DNA of 64,000 nucleotides from Pseudobdellovibrionaceae bacterium (lineage in GTDB: Bacteria > Bdellovibrionota > Bdellovibrionia > Bdellovibrionales > UBA1609): NCBI GenBank assembly GCA_020635075.1, contig JACKAM010000001.1, positions 2,180,726-2,244,725 of the forward strand. Direction: 5' to 3'. A program made the translations under genes and the position numbers. Below are positions 25,712 to 32,340 of the stretch, piece after piece; position 1 is the first letter of the stretch, and each line of letters opens with the position of its first letter. The notes beneath the pieces were generated by a model. That model was not told where the DNA came from, searched no databases, and saw nothing but the letters and a program-made list of their open reading frames with translations.

Positions 25712-26305
25712 ATGAAGCTCGTCTACCCGCCCGGGGCCACACCTCTTGATCCCAATGAGACTGCTGGATTAATCCCCAACTACATTACGACTCAAGGCGA
25801 GCTCAATGAACTTGAGGGCAAAAACATCGAAAACGCTCTTCTCTGGCTTGGTCAAAAAAAACGAACGGACATTCTCAACACAACATTCGCCTTGGACCTT
25901 CACAAGCAAATGTTTGGCGATGTCTGGAAGTGGGCCGGAAAACAACGGACTTCCAACAAAAACATCGGCGTCATGTCTGAACAGATCATGAACCAGTTGG
26001 GACTTCTGTTTAGTGATACTCGTCATTGGATCGAGAATCAGACATTTTCCTGGGATGAAATCGGCGTTCGCTTCCATTCTCGGCTCGTCGGGATTCACAT
26101 TTTCCCTAACGGGAATGGGCGACATGCGCGTCTGATGACAGACGTTTTACTTGAAATGAACAACCTGACCCCATTTACTTGGGGGGCCAATTTAAACTCC
26201 AATCCAGTCGACATCGAAGGACCTACCCGTGAGGCGTACATCTCGGCCCTTAAGGAAGCCGATCTCGGCAATTTCGATCCGCTGTTGAAGTTTGTCAGGG
26301 CCTAA
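25712..26305 (+). CDS. mobile mystery protein B (Fic-domain)
   Basis: 197 aa. HIFPNGNGRHAR (from about residue 129) is a full Fic motif HxFx(D/N)GNGRxxR, so AMP or another nucleotide transfer to a target protein is expected. FGDVWKWAGKQRTSNKNIG is the flap region usual in this family. It is second in an operon behind its HTH antitoxin; GGAG lies before its start. The product is predicted to be toxic when free of protein A. Confidence 0.9.
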   Translation: MKLVYPPGATPLDPNETAGLIPNYITTQGELNELEGKNIENALLWLGQKKRTDILNTTFALDLHKQMFGDVWKWAGKQRTSNKNIGVMSEQIMNQLGLLFSDTRHWIENQTFSWDEIGVRFHSRLVGIHIFPNGNGRHARLMTDVLLEMNNLTPFTWGANLNSNPVDIEGPTREAYISALKEADLGNFDPLLKFVRA

Positions 26306-26516
26306 TGACGGCTGGGGTGATCTCCTTTCCACCCATCTCGGATATCGGGTATCTGATATCTTGATATCTGATACCAGAAATGAACCCCCCGCAGCACCCA
26401 AAGATACCCGGTACCTTCTGGGATCCACCCCCTCCCCTATCCCCTTCCCTAAATATAAGCTAAATAGTTGAAAATTATCATTTAATATCAAACCTCCTCG
26501 TAAATAATAAAACATT

Positions 26517-26538
26517 TTATAGACTTATATTTCTATAA
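26517..26538. promoter_or_regulatory. inverted repeat in AT-rich promoter zone of the AbiE pair
   Basis: TTATAGA, 8 nt, TCTATAA, 18 bp before the ATG at 26556. The region 26440-26555 is strikingly AT-rich compared with its surroundings, suggesting recent acquisition. It may be the AbiEi operator. Confidence 0.45.
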
Positions 26539-26555
26539 CTTGTATTATTAAAACC

Positions 26556-27317
26556 ATGGAAATCAGATCATCTATCGAAAAGTTTCATTTGTTGTGGTGC
26601 TCCCAGCTGGCAGCCAAAGTCGACAGAAAGCTTTGGTGCCTTAAGGGGGGCTGTAACTTACGCTTTTTCTTCAACTCTATCAGGTATTCAGAAGACATCG
26701 ACCTAGATGTCGTCACCGTTCAGCCTCAAACACTAAAAAGAAACGTCGATAAGATCCTCAACTCTAAGGATTTTCAAACGCTCCTGATCAGCCGTGGCCT
26801 GGAGCTCGTCGATTGGTCGGCGCCAAAACAGACCGACACCACCCAACGCTGGAAAGCCGCGATAGGGATCAATGGCCTCAGCACTCCGATTCCAACTAAA
26901 ATCGAATTTTCGCGGCGAACACCTGATATCTCAAACAGCGCGGTGGAGTTCGTCAATAGTCAGATCACCCAGTACCACAAGCTCCAGCCCCTGTTGATTC
27001 AACACTACAATCCCGCCAAAGCAACCAAACAGAAGATTCAGGCCCTGAAGGGGCGAGTCGAGACTCAGGCTCGTGACATTATCGACCTGAAATTTCTCAA
27101 AGACTCTTTTCCTGAATCTCAGCAGCTGGTTTTATCAGCGCAAGACAAAGAACTCTGTGGAGATGTTCTCATGTCCATTGGTTATGACGACTTCATGTCT
27201 CAGGTATGGCCCTACTTGATGACTGAATACCAAGATTATTACCAAATTCCCAAGGTTTGGGATCAAATCCAAGAAGACGTTTTGCTGTTTATCCAAAACC
27301 TGCCGGAGAAAGAGTGA
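26556..27317 (+). CDS. AbiEii-type nucleotidyltransferase toxin
   Basis: 253 aa. LKGGCNLRFFFNSIRYSEDIDLDV (about residues 28-51) is the AbiEii pattern: GGxxLR, then RxSEDIDLD with the metal-binding Asp pair. Downstream RDIIDLKFL fits the family's C-terminal region. By family knowledge AbiEii transfers nucleotides to tRNA or other targets and, with AbiEi, causes abortive infection. Here the toxin gene comes first and overlaps the regulator gene (GTGA), the reverse of the usual abiEi-abiEii order. Confidence 0.88.
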   Translation: MEIRSSIEKFHLLWCSQLAAKVDRKLWCLKGGCNLRFFFNSIRYSEDIDLDVVTVQPQTLKRNVDKILNSKDFQTLLISRGLELVDWSAPKQTDTTQRWKAAIGINGLSTPIPTKIEFSRRTPDISNSAVEFVNSQITQYHKLQPLLIQHYNPAKATKQKIQALKGRVETQARDIIDLKFLKDSFPESQQLVLSAQDKELCGDVLMSIGYDDFMSQVWPYLMTEYQDYYQIPKVWDQIQEDVLLFIQNLPEKE

Positions 27318-27916
27318 ACTCGATTCAATTTCTCGCTGCCATTCAAAAGTTCGCAACGCCTCTGTTTACTACCTCAGAGGCGGCGGCCTATTTGAGTATT
27401 TCTGAACACTCTGCCGGCAAGTATCTTAAGGCTCTTGAGGATCAGCAGATCGTTACGAGGCTTAAAAGAGGAAAATGGGCTCTCACCTCCGGGGAACTTG
27501 ACCCATTACAAATCCCAGATTTTCTAACAGCCCCAAAGGAAAGCTATATTTCCCTTCACAGCGCCCTGTTCTTTCACGGAGTCATCGAACAGATCCCCAG
27601 TCGTATCTACGCTGTCACCCTGGATCGATCTAATGTCGTCAAGACGCTGCTGGGTGTGATTTCATTCCACCACTGCCACCCGAAGTTCTTCGCTGGATTT
27701 GAGTACATCAAACCCTATCTAAAAATGGCTTCGCCCGAAAAGGCCCTGGTTGATTACTTCTATTTTTCTCCCAGCAAGTCCCGACAGTTCAAGACCTTGC
27801 CCGAGATCGAAATCCCAAAGTCCTTCTCCTGGAAAAAAGCCCACCAATATTGCCAAATGATTCCCTCAGGCCGCACCCGTGGCCTTGTGTTTACCCGATT
27901 AACGGAATTGTCCTAA
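27314..27916 (+). CDS. AbiEi-type antitoxin/regulator
   Basis: 200 aa from GTG 27314, overlapping the toxin stop by 4 nt. FTTSEAAAYLSISEHSAGKYLKAL is a winged helix-turn-helix of the AbiEi_4 kind, followed by QIVTRLKRGKWALT, the wing. The C-terminal domain contains SYISLHSALFFHG and a SPEKALVDYFY stretch typical for AbiEi. It should repress the operon and counter the toxin. Confidence 0.85.
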   Translation: MNSIQFLAAIQKFATPLFTTSEAAAYLSISEHSAGKYLKALEDQQIVTRLKRGKWALTSGELDPLQIPDFLTAPKESYISLHSALFFHGVIEQIPSRIYAVTLDRSNVVKTLLGVISFHHCHPKFFAGFEYIKPYLKMASPEKALVDYFYFSPSKSRQFKTLPEIEIPKSFSWKKAHQYCQMIPSGRTRGLVFTRLTELS

Positions 27917-28000
27917 TCCCTATTGCTGTCCGAGATCCTGGAACCATCGAGCAAGCTAAAACTGATCAATTCATTCCATGACCCGTGCTAGGGCAAGGTC

Positions 28001-28429
28001 CTACCCAGCCTCTGTGGCAGCCTCAATGAACATCTTGAACTCATTAACTGCATCGATCAATTCGTCCACTTCGGTTTCCGAGACAAAATCAGCGAGGTCA
28101 TAATCGACTTTGTTGCGTTTCCGACGGCAAAGATCAAAGAAGTCGATATACTTTTTGGCCTTTGCCCCGAGAATCTCACTCGCAACATCAAAGGTGGTTT
28201 TGTGGTGCCCGATTCTTCCAGTAACTCGATAGCCCCCTTTACGAATAACAAGATTAGCTAGATTTAGAGCTGCGCCATACGCAGTCGCATACCGTCGATC
28301 CGCAGACACGCCTTTGACCTGACAATCCTTCAGATCCCGCTCGATCAGCTTAAGCAGGTTACCCAATGATTTGTCGGTAACCACAACCTTCTGGATATCC
28401 CCATTATTCAACCAAGGCTGCAAGCTCAT
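28001..28429 (-). CDS. HEPN-domain protein (toxin of MNT/HEPN pair)
   Basis: 142 aa, all-helical. RRKRNKVDYD (about residues 101-110) stands where HEPN RNases have Rx4-6H, with the common RNxxxYD variant rather than a canonical His, so RNase activity is uncertain. The gene overlaps the nucleotidyltransferase gene by 26 nt, the standard MNT-HEPN architecture in which MNT modifies and silences HEPN. Confidence 0.8.
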   Translation of the reverse strand: MSLQPWLNNGDIQKVVVTDKSLGNLLKLIERDLKDCQVKGVSADRRYATAYGAALNLANLVIRKGGYRVTGRIGHHKTTFDVASEILGAKAKKYIDFFDLCRRKRNKVDYDLADFVSETEVDELIDAVNEFKMFIEAATEAG

Positions 28430-29000
28430 CAGGGTTTCCCTTCAAGAATATTTTTTCACCTTCGCAGACCGTTTTGACAAATGAGTCTCCTTTACTGGCC
28501 TTTAATGCAAACTCTTTCGGCGAAAAAATTGTCGGATTGATCTCTCGGTCGAGCGATTTCTCAGCCCTCTTTAGTGCCGAAACAAAGTCGGAAAGCTTAA
28601 GCTTGCCAACAATCATGACGTCTACATCACTCGTAGCTATCTCTTCGCCCCTGGCCATTGAGCCGTAGATAAAAGCGAGTTCTATTTGATCCGAATGCTT
28701 TTTCAAAACCGATTTAATCACGTCGGCAACCCCACCCGTCTTAATCAGGAGCGACTGCAAATCCGTAACACCCGGCAAGGAAGGATTGGCTTTGTAATAG
28801 ACCCTGTTACCCTCCTTACGAGACTCAAGGATTTCGGCTGATGTCAGGGATGCAAGTTCACGCTGAAGACTCGAGGGCGAAAGCCCCAAGTGGTTGGCCA
28901 GATCCGAGAGATACCACCATTTGTCGGGATGAAGTAGGCAAGCAGAGAGAATCGCTTGCCGGGTCTTCGGAAAAAGAGCATCAAGAATTGATTTACGCAT
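28404..29000 (-). CDS. winged-helix MNT nucleotidyltransferase (antitoxin)
   Basis: 198 aa. Residues 1-75 form an ArsR-like winged helix (YLSDLANHLGLSPSSLQREL), and the second half is a minimal nucleotidyltransferase with IYGSMARGEEIATSDVDVMI, the GSxARG...SDxD motif. The fusion of DNA-binding and MNT domains lets one protein repress the operon and neutralise the HEPN partner. A near-perfect palindrome covers its start codon. Confidence 0.86.
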   Translation of the reverse strand: MRKSILDALFPKTRQAILSACLLHPDKWWYLSDLANHLGLSPSSLQRELASLTSAEILESRKEGNRVYYKANPSLPGVTDLQSLLIKTGGVADVIKSVLKKHSDQIELAFIYGSMARGEEIATSDVDVMIVGKLKLSDFVSALKRAEKSLDREINPTIFSPKEFALKASKGDSFVKTVCEGEKIFLKGNPDELAALVE

Positions 29001-29031
29001 TTAACGTAAGAATATACGTAAAATGCGTAAA
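28992..29031. promoter_or_regulatory. operator over the MNT start codon
   Basis: Arms TTTACGCATTTAACGTA (28992-29008) and TACGTAAAATGCGTAAA (29015-29031) pair in 16 of 17 positions around a 6-nt centre. The ATG at 29000 lies within the first arm, so bound protein would block both transcription and start of translation. Confidence 0.75.
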
Positions 29032-29072
29032 TAGCAAGTCCCAGATTTGTCTCGCCTCAATAGTATGCCCGG

Positions 29073-29106
29073 TCCGAGATCCTGGACCAGATTCCGAAAC
29101 TCCGGA
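29073..29106. promoter_or_regulatory. tandem TCCGA...GGA palindromes before the A2 operon
   Basis: TCCGAGATCCTGGA (29073-29086) and TCCGAAACTCCGGA (29093-29106), starts 20 bp apart, 215 bp before the toxin ATG. A single extra copy of the first sequence lies at 27929-27942. The symmetry is weaker than in the other three operons. The 321-bp gap 29001-29321 otherwise shows nothing I can name. Confidence 0.6.
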
Positions 29107-29321
29107 CTGGGAAGAGAAGCAGCGCTGCGACTCAATCCCCCTTTAACCAATTGATTACTCAGTCTTTAAAGGGAATGGGAAATCCCAGGGCATCCTCTCT
29201 TCGTTGGTATCCTCCTTGCTCTTAAGCCAAACATGACCGCAGTTAGCAGGGTACCTCACAAGCGGCTCTCACCACAGGCAATTACCCTGCCCTTTGCTTT
29301 ACTCTAAGGAGGATCTCCAGG

Positions 29322-31013
29322 ATGACACTCAGACTGAAGGAGGAGCTCTCAAAGCTCACCCAAATTCTTCGTCTTATCCTTTGTCTGCAACTGGCATTGG
29401 CCACCCCATTGGCTCAAGCCGAAGAACCTCTGGAGCTCCTTTACACTCGCGCCATCGGGGGTGATCTCACTCAATTTTTATCGGGTCTCGATATTGGCAG
29501 TGAGTTTTTCCACTATCAAGATGGCATGGTTTACCAGGCGACTCTTATTAGTAAATCCATCCTCCCAGATGGCACTCCTTATTTTAAAGTGAGCCTATCG
29601 AGTCCTGGTCAAGCCGATCTCCCGTACACTGACAATAGCTCAGGGACAGTGCCCATGCCCGAGGGCAACGGATCGGGCACGGGACCTATGCCCGAGGGCA
29701 CGGTAGGTAACAACCAAACCGGGGGATTTGGCAGTGACCTGATCAATGCCGGCATTGCCTCAGGTGCTGCCATAGGCGGCATTCTCATCACCGAGTTCTC
29801 AGGACTCTCCAAGGCCCAGGCCGAATACGACAGGAACATGGGCAAACTGCGCGGACGAATCAACGAGCACCGCGAAGCTATTCAGAATCTGATTGGTCAG
29901 ATCAGCGAAGACCAGCTCCGAGCCGGCGTTGCCCTGACCCGCACCCAGGAGGTTCTCAAACAAGTCGACCCACAGGCCTTGGCCGAAAGAGTGAGGGCAG
30001 CTCTTATAGCTCGCCACCAAGGCTGGCAGAGCTCGCCCTATACCTTGAGATCTTTTGAGTTCACCTCTCAAGACCCTGAGTTTTTGGATCGAGCCATCCC
30101 TCTGCGTGATCAGCTAAGCGAGGCAAACATTCATGCCCCAGGCCAAGCACTCGCTTACAATGTGGGCCAGGCCTCGCTAAGAGCGGCTGACAAGGCTTCA
30201 GTCGAAGGCGAAAAGCAACTCACTCAAGAGCTCTTAGATGTGGCGACCGTGGCTGCCGATGTCCTCATCGGGTGGGATCCGTTTACCGGTTACGCTCGGA
30301 GTTTCACCGAATTCTTCAGTGGTCGCAATATCATTACCGGTGAAGAACTAGGCTCCATCGAACGAACTCTCGCTGGCTTTACATTGATGACCGGTGTTCC
30401 AGGAAAGCCCCTAAGACTGACCTTCAGAGCCCTGTCAAAAGCCACACAGCATTTGCCGGTGATCTCCACACGTCTAGCCGCCACCCTCAATCGCATGAAG
30501 TGGGCTCTCGGTAAAAAAGAGTCCCTCCCGTTTGCCGAAGGCGCCATCGAGCACATCTGGAAGGGTGAGTTCTCCCTTACCCGCACCTCACTTAAAATCC
30601 GTGGAGGCATGCACACTCACTACGGCCTCAAACATTTTCTGGCCGAAAACGAACGACTTGGGTTAAAATACATTTTTAAAGACGTCACCAAGTTCCCAAC
30701 CATCAACCAAGAGGCCGGCGTGATCTTAAGACAAACCCTCCCCAACGGCGTCACCAGGCTACAGTTTCCGCGGGAGGCGTTTAGCCGGATGGGTTGGACT
30801 GCCAAAACAGATAACATTTCGAGAATGAAGTATTTTGGATTTAAAAGTATATTTCCGGAATCTGCGGGCCTTACTGTCTTAAACAAAGTTTCGGATTCTG
30901 TCGTTGGTGCTTCTACCTCTGGGCGACGGCATGCCTACTCCTACATAAGAGGAATTCGAGTCAAAGTTACGTTGAATTCTGATTTGCAGATTGTTACAGC
31001 ATTCCCAGACTGA
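29322..31013 (+). CDS. exported polymorphic toxin A2, PT-TG region and EndoU-like C-terminus
   Basis: 563 aa, AAGGAGG 8 nt before the ATG. Same order as A1: signal peptide (LRLILCLQLALATPLAQA), linker with PMPEGNGSGTG repeats, coiled coil, GRNIITGEEL region, nuclease-like part with HIWKGEF (His411) and GGMHTHYG (His431). It matches A1 to about GW at residue 493, then an unrelated ~70-residue tail ends IVTAFPD, so the Tyr of TAYP is Phe here. The two coiled-coil genes that precede A1 are missing. The last block keeps IRGIRVKV, aligned with A1's VGGIRVKI, so the fold is probably kept while the surface has changed. Confidence 0.8.
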   Translation: MTLRLKEELSKLTQILRLILCLQLALATPLAQAEEPLELLYTRAIGGDLTQFLSGLDIGSEFFHYQDGMVYQATLISKSILPDGTPYFKVSLSSPGQADLPYTDNSSGTVPMPEGNGSGTGPMPEGTVGNNQTGGFGSDLINAGIASGAAIGGILITEFSGLSKAQAEYDRNMGKLRGRINEHREAIQNLIGQISEDQLRAGVALTRTQEVLKQVDPQALAERVRAALIARHQGWQSSPYTLRSFEFTSQDPEFLDRAIPLRDQLSEANIHAPGQALAYNVGQASLRAADKASVEGEKQLTQELLDVATVAADVLIGWDPFTGYARSFTEFFSGRNIITGEELGSIERTLAGFTLMTGVPGKPLRLTFRALSKATQHLPVISTRLAATLNRMKWALGKKESLPFAEGAIEHIWKGEFSLTRTSLKIRGGMHTHYGLKHFLAENERLGLKYIFKDVTKFPTINQEAGVILRQTLPNGVTRLQFPREAFSRMGWTAKTDNISRMKYFGFKSIFPESAGLTVLNKVSDSVVGASTSGRRHAYSYIRGIRVKVTLNSDLQIVTAFPD

Positions 31014-31026
31014 ATTTGGAGACAAT

Positions 31027-31329
31027 ATGAGCCTTAATAACGCAATCGATTGGTTTGATCAAATCTGGGAAGAGTTTAGACAGGACGACACTCGAAGCAC
31101 AGATGGGGTTCCCTATGCGATTAACAAAGAGATCGAAAAAACGCCTTTACTCGTTAACCACGTGATCGATGAGTTTATTCGCGAAGAAGACCTCGAACTA
31201 AAGGAAGTCCTCGCCTCCCTCATCGTCTACCACACCCCCTACACCCCCGCCATTGAATGGCTCAGGGACAACTCGGATTGGACCAAAGAGGACTTCGCCG
31301 AGTTCGGCATCAATATCGACGACTACTAG
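31027..31329 (+). CDS. immunity protein of toxin A2
   Basis: 100 aa from ATG 31027 (GGAG 5 nt upstream), 13 bp after the toxin stop. Acidic, no signal peptide. It matches the A1 immunity protein loosely in the first half (AIDWF...W.EF; ETPLLVN versus KTPLLVN) and almost exactly in the last 40 residues (VLASLIVYHTPYTPAIEWLR onward). The conserved 3' end directly abuts a truncated DarT gene. Confidence 0.78.
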   Translation: MSLNNAIDWFDQIWEEFRQDDTRSTDGVPYAINKEIEKTPLLVNHVIDEFIREEDLELKEVLASLIVYHTPYTPAIEWLRDNSDWTKEDFAEFGINIDDY

Positions 31330-31361
31330 TCGAAGACGCTCTTTGTTTTGAAGATTCACTC

Positions 31362-31799
31362 ATGAGTAAGCCCCTAAACCGACAAATCCACGAAAGATAC
31401 CAGCTCGGCCCGGCTTGCAATCAAGATAGTAATCCATATCTCGTCTTTATTCGCTTTTCTCTGGATCTATTAAGTCAGGGAGGCATCGTCATCACCGACG
31501 GAAATGCTCGCTCCAACAACACAGTCTTTAGGGACTTCCAGACTATTGCTGATTTGGACATTCTGGATGTGGCTGCCATTCGGACGGTCAAGTATTCGGG
31601 GCAACCTGAAGCCAAGAGGAAAAAACAGGCAGAAATCCTCGTCCCAGATCGCCTAAAAACCAGCCAAATACTTGATTTTATTTGCTATGACCAAAACGCA
31701 AAAAATCAAATTCTCGACATTTCGAAGCAATTTGGTGTAAGAAAAAACGTCAAAGTAAACCCGAGCTGGTACTTCGGTACTCGCGGAACAGGTGGTTAG
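31362..31799 (+). CDS. N-terminally truncated DarT-like DNA ADP-ribosyltransferase
   Basis: 145 aa from ATG 31362. IVITDGNARSNNTVF, the segment KRKKQAEILVPD with the catalytic-type Glu, and the closing VNPSWYF match the second half of DarT toxins (DUF4433), which are usually ~200-220 aa. The N-terminal NAD-binding HxxNL part and the YVPFYFxxRxPM segment are absent; the frame upstream runs through the immunity gene instead. A macro-domain gene overlaps the end, the normal darT-darG order. I read it as a remnant created when the A2 unit joined here. It is unlikely to be active. Confidence 0.68.
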   Translation: MSKPLNRQIHERYQLGPACNQDSNPYLVFIRFSLDLLSQGGIVITDGNARSNNTVFRDFQTIADLDILDVAAIRTVKYSGQPEAKRKKQAEILVPDRLKTSQILDFICYDQNAKNQILDISKQFGVRKNVKVNPSWYFGTRGTGG

Positions 31800-32322
31800 T
31801 TTGGTTACTTACGTAAAAGGCGATATCTTTAAGTCTCCAGCACAGGTTCTCACCAATCCTGTTAATTGTGTTGGAGTCATGGGAAAGGGCTTAGCTTTTG
31901 CCTTTAAAAACCAATTTCCTGGACTTTTTAAGGATTACAAAACCCGCTGTGACAATAACCAAGTTCTTCCCGGCCAACCTTATTTGTGGGAAAGTGAAAC
32001 CCATCAGATCTTAAATTTCCCCACCAAAAGACACTGGCGTGACAAATCAGTCCTTCAGGATATCGATGAGGGATTGAAATTCTTGGCCGAAAATTACGAA
32101 CAAATGGGAATTCAATCCTTGGCTCTGCCCGCCCTTGGCTGTGGACTCGGAGGCTTGCAATGGTCCGAGGTTCAGCCCCTCGTTGAGCAATACCTAGGAT
32201 CAATCCCTGATCTCGATGTCTATGTATATGCACCAGAGAAGAGTCTCCCTGAAGACAAAGGCTCGCGAAGTGATAAAGATAACTCAGCCGGCGCTGAAGA
32301 TACTTTTGCTGCCCACCCCTAA
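31792..32322 (+). CDS. DarG-like macrodomain ADP-ribosylglycohydrolase (short)
   Basis: 176 aa from GTG 31792 overlapping the DarT stop, or TTG 31801. GDIFKSPAQVLTNPVNCVGVMGKGLA, FPTKRHWRDKS and LPALGCGLGGLQWSEV are the macrodomain motifs of DarG, which removes ADP-ribose from thymidine in DNA. Full DarG has a second domain that binds DarT; here only ~20 extra residues follow, so that domain is lost or never existed. It may still protect against DarT of other cells or phage. Confidence 0.8.
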   Translation: MVSLVTYVKGDIFKSPAQVLTNPVNCVGVMGKGLAFAFKNQFPGLFKDYKTRCDNNQVLPGQPYLWESETHQILNFPTKRHWRDKSVLQDIDEGLKFLAENYEQMGIQSLALPALGCGLGGLQWSEVQPLVEQYLGSIPDLDVYVYAPEKSLPEDKGSRSDKDNSAGAEDTFAAHP

Positions 32323-32340
32323 CTGAGACCCGAAAGCCTT

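Larger units (their letters stand above)
24899..26368. repeat. 28-bp direct repeats bracketing the mobile mystery pair (24899-24926, 26341-26368)
   Basis: An identical 28-bp sequence, built from three GATATC palindromes (GATATCGGGTATCTGATATC then TTGATATC), lies on both sides of the genes at 25200-26305, starts 1442 bp apart. It could mark the ends of a cassette, or be an intergenic hairpin element present twice. The 330 bp at 24870-25199 hold one copy and the operators at 25121; the 250 bp at 26306-26555 hold the other and an AT-rich promoter zone. Confidence 0.75.

Noticed and set aside
24870..26555. CRISPR array from the repeated GATATC-rich sequence
   Set aside because: Only two copies 1.4 kb apart with genes between; no spacer pattern and no cas genes.
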